DNA from: Halocaridina rubra
Taxonomy: Eukaryota > Arthropoda > Malacostraca > Decapoda > Atyidae
Assembly: GCA_037179515.1 (NCBI GenBank)
Contig: JAXCGZ010011668.1
Span: 10,001-74,000 of the forward strand
DNA length: 64,000 nucleotides
Direction of reading: 5' to 3'
The notes below the pieces were generated by a model, which was not told where the DNA came from, searched no databases, and was given only the letters and a program-made list of their open reading frames with translations. Made by a program: the position numbers and the translations under genes. This document shows, one piece after another, positions 28,671 to 58,342 of the stretch (positions within the stretch are counted from its first letter, which is position 1; each line of letters begins with the position of its first letter).

Positions 28671-28788
28671 ATGATTACTATTGATTATAAACTTGATTTA
28701 AAATGGATTCTGAGGCATTATAGCGTTATAATGACCAATTAAAACAAATTTCTAAAGTCAAGGATGTAAATTTTCTATAAAAAAAATT

Positions 28789-28794
28789 TTTATT
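28789..28794 (-). terminator. Candidate poly(A) signal for MCM7
   Basis: TTTATT on the plus strand reads AATAAA on the minus strand. It lies about 160 nt past the MCM7 stop codon, a normal 3'UTR length. Confidence 0.5.
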
Positions 28795-28955
28795 CCAAAC
28801 ATATCCCTTAACAGGTTGCTTACAAAATTTTAAACTTTTCATTCCTTTTCAATTTCAAATTCATAACACTATAAAACCTATATTATTATTATTATTACTA
28901 CATAATATTTTAATCATCTAGCCATCATATAATGCATATTCCAAGAGAACATAAC

Positions 28956-38204
<9,249 letters not shown>

Positions 38205-38294
38205 GTCGATGGAAATTCGGTTAAATATCACTCAAACAACACCTTTAAAATATGACAACTCTTCCGTTGTTGATGTTGCCCGCGCTGAGTGAAA

Positions 38295-38305
38295 TTGGCG
38301 GGAAA
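38295..38305 (-). promoter_or_regulatory. E2F-type motif in the MCM7 promoter
   Basis: TTGGCGGGAAA on the plus strand (TTTCCCGCCAA reading toward MCM7) lies about 91 bp upstream of the MCM7 start codon. E2F sites in this position are an established feature of animal MCM promoters and drive G1/S expression. GC-rich sequence CCCGCGCTGAG adjoins it. Confidence 0.65.
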
Positions 38306-39049
38306 TTCTTATTTTTCTAATATTTACTTCTACAATAATGAAGGGTCAGCCTTTATACCTGAATTCCAGAATTATATTCCATGTCGCATTAATATGAATA
38401 TTTGAAAATAAAAATACGGATCATGTCATTTGTAAAGAAAAAAAGTCAAAAAACATCTTTTTAATAAGAAGAAAAATTTTCCATCATACATTATAGGTCA
38501 GAGGAGTAATTGGGGGGTCAGAGGAGTAATTTGGGGGTAAATTGGCTCCTGGTGAATGTATGTGCATTTACTCAGCCACCTTAGAACTAAGTGGGGAGAT
38601 TACATATTGTATATGTATGTGTAAGTATGATTACGTAACCCTGGAATATTTTTCGTAAGTTAATTCTCCTTATATCCCAAAGAAAACTTAACAATAATAT
38701 ACACATATAAAAAAAACAACATTTTCTATTACATGAATTATTGATTATTCATCATTAGCAGACAAATAGCATAAAATAAAATAAAGATAAGTTGTATATG
38801 TTAGTCTTGCTTAGCTAATCCTAATTAGCAAACCTACCACAACATAAACTAATTACCACTAAGAAATCATAAAACCAATTAAGAACGCTTTTATAAATAA
38901 TAATTATTGCTTTAAATCACGTCTTCTTTTCGCCTTTTATGATAGAATTTTACTACTGTGTGCAATTTATCTTCATTATTCTTTTATTAAGATTTTTTTG
39001 TAATAATTTTTATTTATTGCCATGTTCCATTAAAATAAAATAATTCCGT

Positions 39050-39051
<2 letters not shown>

Positions 39052-39107
<56 letters not shown>
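39052..39107. repeat. (TA)n microsatellite
   Basis: TA array between MCM7 and DCUN1D. Confidence 0.97.
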
Positions 39108-39111
<4 letters not shown>

Positions 39112-40013
39112 CTTAAACTTGAAAATATTCAAGTAATCAATCTAATAAAATATGGAACTAATGTTATTATATATTTAGAATAAGTAGCCTCTAATTAATA
39201 TACGTTTTCGCAAACCATTTTAATTCTAGAAGAGTTTTTGAGCTTTTAAACATTTGTTTATGGACACTAGTGGAATTTTGTAATGTTATCACTAACTAGC
39301 AAATTATATAAGAATATAAAATCTATTTATTAGTTGTTTTGGCATACACTACTTCCTTAAAATAAAATATATTACATATAAAAAAAAGTCTGCGTAGAGT
39401 ATTTGAAACATGAAGCCCTTGAAATGCTTGTTTATGCATATGTAAAAGTGTACGTATTTATTTTATCCCAATCAAGCTAAGAGGAGTGATTTGGGTGAAT
39501 TGGCTTTTGGTGAGTGCATGTGCTTTGACTAGGCCACCCCTGCACAAGGACGATTTTAGCCATATCATATGCATACAGAAATGAGTATTTGATTTATCTA
39601 AAGATATTAATGGGAATGACTGGGTGTGAAGTAACTTCTAGCTGATGTGTGCGTGCTTTGACTCAGCCATCCCTTTACCAAGGGTGACTGTGGCCACTGT
39701 ATATGAATAAATGAATCTCATTTCACTATAAATTTGTGAATCTAGTAAAAATATTTTTTTATCTACTTATGGAAAACTGAAACAACAAAGTTCCTTAGAA
39801 CTTTTAAGTATATTACTTGCTAGACTGTTAACTCTGAAGATGAATAGATAATTACGCTTGAAAGTACTAAGAAACTCCTTTGTTTTAATTTTCCCGTCGT
39901 AATAACAATATTCTCACATGTATGTATGGGTCCGTGTGTATGCCTATGTGAGTGTGTATGTATAAAGTATGTGTATGAATTTGTATTATTGTGACATCCC
40001 CATGGTCCAGGTG

Positions 40014-40024
40014 GCGCATGCGCA
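40014..40024. promoter_or_regulatory. NRF1-like palindrome and CCAAT box upstream of DCUN1D
   Basis: GCGCATGCGCA matches the core of the NRF1 palindrome. A CCAAT motif follows at 40044-40048, and the start codon is at 40061. Both elements are common in housekeeping promoters. The start site must lie close by, because the first exon ends at 40063. Confidence 0.5.
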
Positions 40025-40060
40025 ACACCTTTGTTGTTTAGTTTCCAATCAGCTGTAGCA

Positions 40061-46532
<6,472 letters not shown>

Positions 46533-48218
46533 AGTGTAGGCAGCAAATGTAAACTTAGGATTTGCCTCAGCTCAAGAACTTTATTAAAGTTTTTTTTTTT
46601 TTTTTTGTTAAACCAGTGAGTAAAAATTAGCTAAGAACATGATGAACACTATTAGTAATCCTTGCGTTGACTCAGTGTTAACAGTTTGGATAGGGCCGAT
46701 AACAAAAATCGGTTACGTTGTTTTGTGGTTTAGTATCTACCCATTATTTGAAAAATCTCTTTTGCTTTGAAAGCTTTTTAAAGTATTGTCTCTCTGTTCA
46801 TGCTGTACAGTATTTCCAAAAGTTTTCTTTTTTTATTACATTTCCTTCATACCTTAATTAGAGAGGTAAGTACAACATCCTCAGTGCTTGTGCTCATCTT
46901 CCTCACTGAAAAACTAAATGAGGTTTTACCCCAGGATCATGTGCCGTTCGTATGTAAAACTGCTGTAGTTTGTCACCGTTTTGTAAAAATACAAAATACT
47001 GATTTTGATATATCATAAAAACTCCAGAACACAGATCCTTTGCTGAAGAAAAAAAAATGGGATTATGAATGGCTTTATCATTTGCAGTGGAAATGCGATA
47101 AGATCAGCCATTTACTCTCAAAGACTTTCTGGGACTTTGTGTGTAAGGAAACGTTTCTCAATATCCTGCAGATAATATGTGCTTTTAGATTAAAATTAGT
47201 ATACTTAACCTTTTAATTTGCGTGCATATATATTTTCTCAAACTAAAAGGGCATTTCTGTGCGTGTGTTGTAGTTTTAAATATTTTCTATCTTACTGCAA
47301 AAAAGAAAAAAAATACCCTGAAGCTGAAGTCATAAAACTATTTCATAATGAGAGCCTTACTGAAAGGGATATAGGGATTAGATATATTCATTCTGTCTGA
47401 AGGTTGAAAGCTGAACTTTCATTATATAACATTACCTTTTATAACTGACACACAATACAGTATAAGAGAATTACATATGGTAAGACGTATTGTATCGTGA
47501 TTATGACATACTTCAGTGACCTAAATCACATAATGACATAAATTTGGTAATTTTTCAATGTTTTTATACTTTGCTGTATTTGTCTTTGTAGAGATTTTTC
47601 CTAGAGGTATATCATTCATTAAAAAAAAAAACTTGGTAATTATTAATGCCTTGGTTTGCAAATTTGATATAATCCTTGTTTTCTAAATGTTCAGCTAGAC
47701 CCACATTGCAAATGGATTGAAAAAGAAAGCAAACTGATAATTTTATTTTCAGTGCCTCACTGATCATTAACAAAAAGCATTTAAAAGTGAATACATAGTG
47801 TACTATTAAAAATAATTTTATATATGGTTACTACATGATAAAGAACGTTTACTATTCATTGAAGTTGTGTGGTGGCTTCCAAAATGAAAACCTTGCGTAA
47901 AGGAGGTGGACGAGTCAAACAAAGCACACACTTTAACATAAGCCAGACATACCTCAGTCACTCTTGTTAGCTTTTTGGGGATAAAGGTTACCACAATATC
48001 CACCCCATCACCCTGCATTGGGTCACCAGTACGATGGTAATTTTTATGATTTTTTTTTATCCATTAATCTGATATTAAAAAGTGTAATATGTTTACATTG
48101 TGCTACTGAATTTTTATAAGTATTATGTTTGCATATCACTTACTGCACCAGCTTGGCAAAATGTGGAGAAGTGGTTTCCAGTTTGTTATATTTAATATTA
48201 ACTCTGAAAAATGTTAGT

Positions 48219-48225
<7 letters not shown>

Positions 48226-48295
<70 letters not shown>
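48226..48295. repeat. (TA)n microsatellite joined to Rep-C
   Basis: TA array of 70 bp ending exactly where a Rep-C copy begins. Confidence 0.97.
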
Positions 48296-48300
<5 letters not shown>

Positions 48301-48480
48301 TGGCCCCATTCCCCCTTGTAAGGGGGGTAGCTGAATGAAAGAACACGCATTCATCACAAGCCATAACACACCTCAGTCACCTCTCTTAGCTCCATGGGGA
48401 TAATGGTTGCCAAAACTCCCCCCCCCCCCAACTTTCTGCTTGGGTCATCTACAGGGTAGGTGGGCAAGGATCTTGTGACT
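48296..48480 (+). repeat. Rep-C dispersed repeat, adjoining (TA)n
   Basis: Begins CACAGTGGCCCCATTCCCCC at the end of a (TA)n array. Shared order: a CCCCTTGTAAGGGG hairpin, then GTGGCCGAGTCAAAGCACAC-type sequence, CACCTCAGTCAC, CTCTTAGCTCC and a GGGTCATCTACAGGGTAGG word. Other plus-orientation copies are at 20885-21200, 31560-31650, 34500-34600, 42785-42840, 45358-45610, 47895-48030, 51160-51210 and 52280-52500. Confidence 0.75.
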
Positions 48481-48519
48481 AAATTTTCACATGAATTCTT
48501 GAGTTATACACCATAGGGC

Positions 48520-48592
48520 ATTCAGCCTTATTTCCCTAGCTCCACCCTGTCTGTGTCCACTGTCACAAAGGGGATTAATAGAGATGCATATC
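48520..48592 (+). mobile_element. Rep-A SINE 3' fragment
   Basis: GGCATTCAGCCTTATTTCCC, CACCCTGTCTGTGTCCACTG and AAAGGGGATTAATAG match the Rep-A 3' body. The tRNA head is missing. Confidence 0.55.
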
Positions 48593-48984
48593 ACTGCAGA
48601 CAACAAAACAGTTTTAACTAATTAAAATTATTACCTATATTCCTTTTCATTTCCAACTCTTATCATTTTGTGTGATTCAAGATTTGTTTGGCTAGGTGCC
48701 AAAACTACGAAATGCCAGAAAACGCCTTTAAAACTTCGCAACTTTAATACTTTGATATTTCGTTAGGCATTCGTGTTATACTAGTGTTACAGTCCCATGA
48801 GCAGCTACTGAGATACCAAAGAACTTTACATGCGTTCTCCATTCCGTAGTGTTGGCACTTAGACCTATGTGCCTAATTTAGTATGGTATGTTGAACTTGA
48901 TACCTTGGGATTATCTGTGAAAGAAGAATTGACTTCACCTAGGGGATTGGGATGCTTCTGGAAACTACCATCATAAACTTCACT

Positions 48985-49165
48985 TTTTGGGTGTAACACT
49001 AGGACGGGTGAAGAAATGTACCCTCATCAGGCCTGGGTATGAATAAACAAAAAGCAAAGAGAAACATGGAGTGTTGTGTATTGTCAGATGAGATGGGATA
49101 ATAAGAGATGTGTAACAAATAGGCAAGAATACTGTATGTAGATGTAGACATAGAGAAGGATTGAA
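48985..49165 (+). repeat. Rep-E dispersed repeat, copy 2
   Basis: GTAACACTAGGACGGGTG, CCCTCATCAGGCCTGGG, AACAAAAAGCAAAGAGAAAC, GGATAATAAGAGATGTGTAA and CAAGAATACTGTATGTAGAT follow the order of copy 1. Confidence 0.65.
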
Positions 49166-50288
49166 AATGTGTCACCAATTTAATGCTCATTATTCGTGCA
49201 TATTAAAAAAGTATTCATATAAGTCAAGTTAATGTAACAAGGGGATATTCCCCATAAACTATGTGAAGTAGACACATGTTCAGTTTCTGTCATTTCACTT
49301 CATAAACTTTTTGACTGAAAAATTTTGCGTTATATAAAAGAAAATTCTTCCCTTCTTGATTTTCTGTACAGCGTGATGTATTGTCCTTAATCATGATACG
49401 TTACTGTATGTGAAAGCTTACATACATTATACGTCTTAGAGCAGTTTTGGTAATTATAGTTTACATATTACCACTTTCTAGCTTATCTTACTAAATGTTC
49501 TTAGCAGTATTTCCTCATGTTAATTTTTTGTTAAGTTAGCCTCCCTCCTCAAATCATATTTGATGCTTACATTACATACTGCTTCATGTCACGTGACCTG
49601 GTATTCACCTTCCAGATACCTCTTGTATTGCTATTTTCAACAAACCGTGAAGAAATAGCGACAACATTTGCAGATAATTCCCAGTAGTACAAGGAATGTT
49701 TTTAATAATAGTTTTTTTTTTTTTTTGAGCATTGTACAAAATCCATTTATCTCCAACTCTTTGGAACTTGTACAACCAATATTTCTTTACAAGCATTGAG
49801 ATGATATTTTTAGAAGTAATTCTCAATTTTCTTTAACTTGTAAATGCATAAGTTATGTAAACAGAGCTGTTTAAATAGCTGACGTTACATCTTGGTAGTA
49901 ATTTCACATGTAATATACTTCAAGCTTTGCCACAATAGCAAGCTAGACTACGTCAAATGAATTTTTGCAAAAAAAAAAAAATATTTTTTACATACTGCCG
50001 TGTGTTGGCACTCTTGCTGAGTAGAGCCCGCCCACTTCATATTGAATTGGGATTAATTAATGGTTAAACGCATATAGAATATGAACAGTTACTGTGTTTT
50101 ATGGCAGTATTCGATATACAGATATAAGGACTTTTTTTTTTTTTTTTTTAAATCATAATCAGGAACATTATCAAGTGGGGGAATGGCAAACTCAAAGCAC
50201 TATATCTGAAGCCTTTATATCATTAGTCATCTGAACTACATTGTGCCGGTAATAACCGACTCTTCTGTAATACCTTTCTGAACGTGTA

Positions 50289-50294
50289 AATAAA
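50289..50294 (+). terminator. Candidate distal poly(A) signal for DCUN1D
   Basis: AATAAA followed by an A run, then a GT-rich stretch (GGAAGTGTGTTTTGTTC), the usual layout of a cleavage site. It is 3.76 kb past the stop and would imply a long 3' UTR that contains repeats. A nearer end may exist. Confidence 0.3.
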
Positions 50295-50689
50295 AAAAAA
50301 TTTTGATTACTTGGAAGTGTGTTTTGTTCATTCTTATTGTTATTGTGATACGCCAAGTAACAAGTCCAGTTATAAATAGTCGAAGACTATACGCCAGATG
50401 GCTCCTGTTTAATTTGATGTCATGTTAGATAGTTATTGTAGAGTAAGTTTGATTTGTGAATAGCAAAACACAAATTAACTTAAAACGATAGTCCTTTATG
50501 TGAAATTCAAATAACAGTCGTCTAACTGGGGACTCCACAAGCTATACCAGGCAAGAAATCCTCAGGGAACAACATTTCCAGCCAAGTTAATGAATACAAG
50601 CCAAAAACTATCTCCATAAGGGGGAATTCATGTAATTTAAGATGATCAACATTAAATTAACTCAAAGTACAGGAATAGCCTCTGTGGGG

Positions 50690-50850
50690 ACTGCAGTAGC
50701 AAAGTTGTTGGGAATGCGTGACTCAGGAGGTGATAAATCTGAGTTTGTGCCCACTACAGGGTGTTAGAAAGGGCATCCCACCTTAGTTCCCCAGTTTCAG
50801 GCCTTCCCTGTCCATCTCCATTCGATTGGGGATTAATACCGACATAAAAC
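50690..50850 (+). mobile_element. Rep-A SINE copy
   Basis: Plus-strand tRNA-like head (GGGGACTGCAGTAGCAAAGT), then GAAAGGGCATCCCACC, CCCTGTCCATCTCCATTCGA and GGGGATTAATACC. Confidence 0.65.
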
Positions 50851-52279
50851 AGCAAGCAACAGAAAAAGCCTCAATGCATAAAAAATTATCTCTAACCCAG
50901 CCCAGCCTAGAGAAAAGTAGAAATGACAAGGATATACTCAGACCATAATTAAAAGTACTCACACAAGTACAAAAATGAGTGATGCAAACCAGAAAAAAAA
51001 AAAAAAAATTGAACAGAAGACACCATAGGCTAACAGAAGCTAAGGAATATCTCTGCATGGAATACTGGACAGAGCACCTTCATTAAAGCATAACTGAAGA
51101 AATGGATATACCAGCTGTAATTTACCTACAACCTCTACATAAAGAATATATATATACAAAAGCCACAGTCACCCATATAAAGAGGGGTGGTGAAAGTCAA
51201 AGGAAAAAAATTGATCTTTGTATTTTTTTAATAAGGAAAATACAAAGAAGGAGATTCCCAGTCCCCATTTAACTGATTTTTAGGCCATGCAGTGGAACCA
51301 AAATATCAAAGCATTCCTAAATAGGAGTCAACTACCTGCCCATCAAAGGCAATATTCATCACCCAAGTTTTCCCTCAAATTACTCTCCATACCTTGGAAG
51401 CACAATAACCGATTCCATTTAGAAGTAAAGTTAAGAGGAAAAATTACCATATTAAGACCATCCAGCACCCTAAGAGCTATCAACATTACTAAATTCTTTA
51501 CAGATATTTCTGCATAATAATTGCATATAAAACTAACAAGTGAAAAATTAGTACACTTACTTGGATGCTTGCTTGCTCATCAATGAAATGAAGACTGTAA
51601 TTGGAAATGCCAGGAATTCATGATTCAATAAACCATAATGCAAATGTCTTACTTAATGTTATTATATTGATCTTTGAAAGTTACATTTCACTGAAAATTC
51701 ATCATTTGGGACACTAGTTACCATTATTTTTGATGGGCGATTGATTTTTGAAAAATGTCTTAATTTTTTTTGTAGCAAAGAAATCTACTGAGAGAGAGAG
51801 AGACAAACTGTAAAAATCCTAGTAACTGAAGTAAGAGATTCAATATTTAACATTATTTAATTACCCCATACAGGAGTTATGAATGGTGGGCAGCAAATGA
51901 AATCAGCAGTCACATCATATTTTGATCATCAATTGGAAAATGCATTAATTAAGCAAACCTTAAAACCTGTATAGAGATATTTAATCTATTAAAAAAACTT
52001 GTAAACAATACCATATTCACTAAAGGTAAAAAGGACGATCAAAACGGTAACAAAAGTAGCAAGTTAAGGATTCATTATAACCTCTTGTCCTTACTGGTGC
52101 TGTATATGTATTGTAGAAAGAAAAATTTCTGGAGGAAAGCATTACTAACCCTTCAACGTCCCTATCTCAAGTAATCACCTCCTTCAACATATATGGACTA
52201 CTAAGAGAGAATTATTTCACTACCGCTACAAAGGTCATCTCATTAAATTGTCTCCTAAGACATACATATGTACATGTAT

Positions 52280-52500
52280 ACACCATGGCCACAATCCCCA
52301 TTGTAAGGGGGGTGGCAGAGTGAAAGCATATACTGTACATTCATAAGATAATATGACTTGATAATTCCTCTTACCTCCTTACCACTCTGCTTGGGTCGTT
52401 CACAGGGTAATCAGGTAAGGCTCTTTTGCAGTGAGACCCAACAGCTGTAGCTAATTTATCCCCACTTCTTCATCTCCTTTGACAAGTAGATGAAAGGGGA
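52280..52500 (+). repeat. Rep-C copy
   Basis: CACCATGGCCACAATCCCCA, GTAAGGGGGGTGGCAGAGTG, TTCCTCTTACCTCC and CACAGGGTAATCAGGTAAGG. Confidence 0.7.
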
Positions 52501-52904
52501 GTGGCATTTTCAACATCCACCACTGAAGCTAAGGCTACATAAATATAAAAAATTCAAATATATGGATGGAGAGTATTATCCAAGGGAGGGCCTCCTAAGC
52601 AGCTTGCGGTAGGTTACTTATGTCCCAATTTTAGACTACATAACAGTGTCTATTGCATTACATGGCTTGATATCCACTATCATATCTCCATGAAAGTTCA
52701 ACTTTTGTATACCACACAGACATATGTCCCACCTCCCATGTTCCATTAGGCCGTTTTGATGGTTTGGGACACAATTTTGTGAAAATGCAAAATTGACTAC
52801 ACATGCCTAAACCACTACAATTATAGCCAGGTAGTCTGAGTTTGCATTTCACAGCATACTTGCAAGGCATGGAATCCAGTAGAAGTACTTGTTTTTGTTA
52901 TTGA

Positions 52905-53095
52905 TGTTCCCTAAGCTACCTGGCTGACCAGTCCAGTGTCCCTAAGGAAGGCCACTGCCGATCCCAGAGCTCCTAGGGAGCGTGTTGGTGGCATATGTTG
53001 TTGTGTGCAGTACAATTTCCATAATGTGCTTCCTGGGTTGCTCTCAATGTCTCCGGCTAGAAGTCTTCGAGATATGACAGCTGGAGAGTAATTTC
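52905..53095 (+). repeat. Rep-D dispersed repeat, copy 2
   Basis: GTGTCCCTAAGGAAGGCCAC, AGGGAGCGTGTTGGTGGCAT, TTCCTGGGTTGCTCTCAATG and AAGTCTTCGAGATATGACAG align in order with copy 1. Confidence 0.7.
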
Positions 53096-53786
53096 TTGGT
53101 GTAGAAAAAACGTAGTTGTTGTTTGTGTTGTGTTGAGAGATGAGGTAATTGCCTGGGTGATCAAAGCCTCTCCTAGGTTCTCATGCCCTGTGAGAGGCAG
53201 GGCTTGGTTGTGGCAGTTTGGACTCTTTAGATGTTTCTCTTTTGAGTTGGTTGGTTTCTTCTAATTTGCAGCTTTGGAAGGTGGACCTTCACCGAAGATG
53301 CTGTCACTTCAGTTCAAAAAGCAGTAGATTGGAGCCCCTTTCTGAGAGCTTTATAAACTCCAAATGTGCAGCTTTTCTTCAATGGAAGGTTTTTATTTTT
53401 TATTTTTTTTATTTTTTACTACACACACAATTAAATGTAGTGACTGTCGTTATAAATATATCATATGATCCCACACGAAAAACATGGTAACCATTTCAGA
53501 GTTCTGTGGCATAATATATGTCTACCTTAAAATATATTACCTGTACAAAAACTGTACCCTGGACACCAGTTCTATCAGTTGGTCAACCATGATGGGATAT
53601 ATCTCTTGTTGCTATCAGCATCCACGACTTCAAAAAGTAATGATATTAGGGAATAATACATTTTTATATCATACGAAAAGCAACCTTAAGAACATGTTGA
53701 CTAAGGTCGAGTTCTCTATGCATCTAGAGAAGACGCATATGCAACACAAACTTAAGAGAAAATTATAGCACTTGGTGAAAAAGGGC

Positions 53787-53792
53787 TTTATT
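53787..53792 (-). terminator. Candidate distal poly(A) signal for AMMECR1
   Basis: TTTATT here reads AATAAA on the minus strand. It sits at the edge where dispersed repeats give way to the nearly repeat-free tract leading to AMMECR1. Closer TTTATT words near 59994-60002 are alternatives. Confidence 0.25.
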
Positions 53793-54329
53793 TTTCATTT
53801 GGAGATTCTGAAGTGAATTACAGTAACTTTCTACTTGTGAAATGTATTCTACATTTCCTATATAAAATGCAAAAGTTTTAATTCGTACAACATTCACTTA
53901 ACATTACACAAGAGCCACTCAACAATGAAAAAAAAATCTCTGGACTCATGCAAACCCAAGTACTACGACCACTAAGCACAAAACATTTTTAATAATTAAA
54001 CCTGAAAATGGTAAAAAGATCTAATTTACAAGTAAAGAACCTGCTCAACTGAAATTAATTGCAGTATGTGCATTATCTGCAAAAAAAAAAAAGTAATGCA
54101 GTAGAAAGATCTTTGCGGAGGTGAAATGATACACTTCATTATTTAAGAAAAACAACCTCACCATCAAGTAAGCCAAAGCTTCACTTTCACCTTCAATAAA
54201 ACATTCTCATGGGTGAATGAAATAATGTATTTTTTTTTTTTTTTTTTTTTTTTTGCAGATAAGAGGCATGTAAACCAAACTCTTGAATCAATAAAATCCA
54301 AATGTGGTCCGTAACAATAGATATCATTA

Positions 54330-54360
<31 letters not shown>

Positions 54361-56283
54361 CATTGCTTACTCCTTTAAGGTGTTAAAATTATAAAAAAAA
54401 AAAAACTGCTTACTTCTTTTGGGTTTATCAAATAATTCTATAATCTTAGATAAAATAATAATTAAAAGAATTACCAATATAAGCACTGCAGATGGCCTGT
54501 TCATCCATTCATGTTCATTTATACTACAGGAAAAAGGCTACTCCACAAACATTCATCAACAGTATTCTGCAAATCTTTCAAAAATTTATTGATTAACGAT
54601 TTTACAGAGGCTTGTACTGCACAACCTAACTGACATTCTGCTGTTTTTGCTTGAAAATTTTTTTTAAGACAGTGGTATCTGATGATGAAACAGTTTTGTG
54701 GAGCAACCTTGGGGTTCCCAGGCTGGCAGAAGGCACCGATAAATCTAGACGTGACACAAGATCAAATTACTGTACTTAACACGCACGTGCAGCCTTTCAT
54801 GGGGAACCGTGTTGGCAATGGAAGGCCCACTTATATATCAGTATCCCCCTCTGGAAGAGGAAGAAGATTGAAGGAAAACAAAGAGCACTTACTAAACTCT
54901 CTTGAACACATGCAAAATCCAGAAACACACCAAGTCCCTCACTCCTTCAAATCCACGTCCAGCGGGGGGCACTCATGCTAGGAAGTCCTGGACGCAGAAC
55001 TTAAAAACAAGAATCACATCCTACATTCCTTCATTCTAGCAGCAGTGACTTATGACATAATTCAATATCTCAAAAAAGGCTTAGGATCCGTAACATACCA
55101 TCTGAAATAACGCGAAAGATCAATGCACAAGAGGTTTCTTCTCTGCTTATGACCTTGCTCATCAAGTTTTATGTATTTGTTTACTCTTAATAATCTTTCA
55201 GAAATGCCCAAAAATCTTTGGAAGTGTTTGCCTAAATAACAAATGATTACAATGTGATGGTACGATGCTTAGATCATAAATCTTTTCCCAATATATTCTT
55301 TATAAGTTATTTCCCTCATAAAATATTGTCATGCCAAGTCTAGGTCATTAATTTTTTAGAATCTGCAAATAACACTCCTAAAGAATAATATGCAACGCCT
55401 TCTTCCTCTATACTGATTTACACCTGAAAGCAACAATTTATGATGCTCTTAAGTCATAAGAAAACTACATTCTTATTATTACAAACTACCATTTTTTTTC
55501 CAAACCAATAAAGCCGTTATCAAGGACACTATAAACGTATCTTTAGAACCAATCTCCAAGAAATGACCCATTATAATTTACTGACGATATTCTTTTGCCT
55601 TTTTTTTTTTTTTTAGCACAAACATTCTGTAAGTGTTTTAAGCATGTTGACCAAATAAATAGTTTCAAATGATTAATTCCTTTATACCAATTAGCGAATG
55701 GGATAAGTAATGTACTTACATTGTAAACAGTAAAAATCTAAGTAACATACTGCATGCCAAACATGCTGGAATATTTGTATATTTAAGAGATTAGTTTTCC
55801 AAAACATAATTATAGGAAGAAAATGGGGATAAAGGAGGCAGAGCATCTTACAGAATCATTCCCAATGTTTAAATGAAAATCTAATAGGAGCACATACAAA
55901 ATGCTTGTTCTTAAGTGACATTTTACACAAACTCCGGGTCACGTTCCAAAAGAAAATTTCACAATATGCAAATAATGTTTTTAAAAGATGGTTTAGTTGA
56001 CAGGTATATCTGGCCACAAAATAGGGTTAATATTTGCTCCATTTTTGAAAATTAGAACATATATATGTAAGCACCTGCAGATTAACTTTTTTACATTACC
56101 TTTTTTTCTTTGATACCAAAATGCTGTTCTTGAGTGGCAATTTTCATATGAACTTTTATGTACTAATAGATTAACTTTCCTATAGAAATTTATTCAAAAC
56201 TAAGTTGGACTGACAGATATCTGGCCATAAAATAAGGTCAGTTATACATAAAAACTGGAATATAAAAAAAAACTTTATACAGA

Positions 56284-56562
<279 letters not shown>

Positions 56563-57520
56563 TTAAATCATGAATCACTGTATATTATTAATTCAATAAG
56601 TAAGTTTGAAATTGTGTGATTAACTGAAGTCATTTCCATTTAAGTTACTTTTCAACTGCATTGTGGTTCCTTCAACAACCTAAAAACTAAGTTCCTACTC
56701 CACATAGCAATAAATAAATGCCTGTATTAATAGTGGCCATGTTTCAATATTGAAAATACTTTGCAAATATTATTATCTAATGCAAAATTCTAACTCCATT
56801 AGCAAATGCAGTATATATGTTAGACTGATTACATGACATCAAATACAATGAAATGTACTGTAATTACTTCCCGCACATATTAAATCATATAATATGAGTA
56901 CTTTTCTCGCCTCCAAAATGAGTACTTTGATAGTCAACACACGAACATTTTACGCTGTTTTCACACTTAGCTGCCGTTTAAAAATGTATCAATCGTGCTG
57001 AACTGCATACTATTATACGCTGGCAGTGTTTTGGTTTTTCTTTCTACAATCTCTTTCTATCTTACACATTTGTAGAAGATTATTTTCTATGAAAAGGGAT
57101 ATAGGGCATACAACTACTTTATTACTCCTGTCACTAATTGATGAACTGTTGAAAATTAATGAAGACAGAATGCTAATCGCAAAGTTGATCAAAGAGAAAA
57201 AACGAGGCTACGAGAAAATTTAGTAAAAAAAAATTCTGCTTGCATATATTATGATGCATATTTCAAGAAATTTTGGCACAGCAAAATATGAACAAGCAAA
57301 GCTGTCTGGTGTACTTAGAGGGATGTCTCAATTTCAAGCTGCATTCATGTCAAACAGGTCAAAATGAATAGATTCCATTCCAGCATAATGTTGACCTTGA
57401 AAACTTCAGAGAACATATGTCAACACCAAACCCTGTTTTGATACAGCCTTTATAATCTCAATAAACATCTGTCGACAAAACCTTGATAACTTCAGAGAAC
57501 ATCTGTTGACACATAACAAT

Positions 57521-58342
<822 letters not shown>

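Larger units (their letters stand above)
38205..40060. other. MCM7-DCUN1D divergent intergenic region
   Basis: Holds the E2F motif near MCM7, three Rep-C copies in minus orientation (38500-38620, 39480-39565, 39625-39705), a (TA)n array and the NRF1-like motif near DCUN1D. No gene was seen. Confidence 0.6.
46533..53786 (+). other. DCUN1D 3' region and DCUN1D-AMMECR1 intergenic DNA
   Basis: No further gene was recognised. It holds Rep-C copies (47895, 48296, 51160, 52280), Rep-A (48520 fragment, 50690), Rep-E copy 2 and Rep-D copy 2, plus several T or A runs. The first part may be the DCUN1D 3' UTR. Confidence 0.5.

Noticed and set aside
54682..54981. Plus-strand 99-codon frame as a gene
   Set aside because: No family resemblance, no flanking splice sites that extend it, and it is antisense to a probable AMMECR1 3' region.
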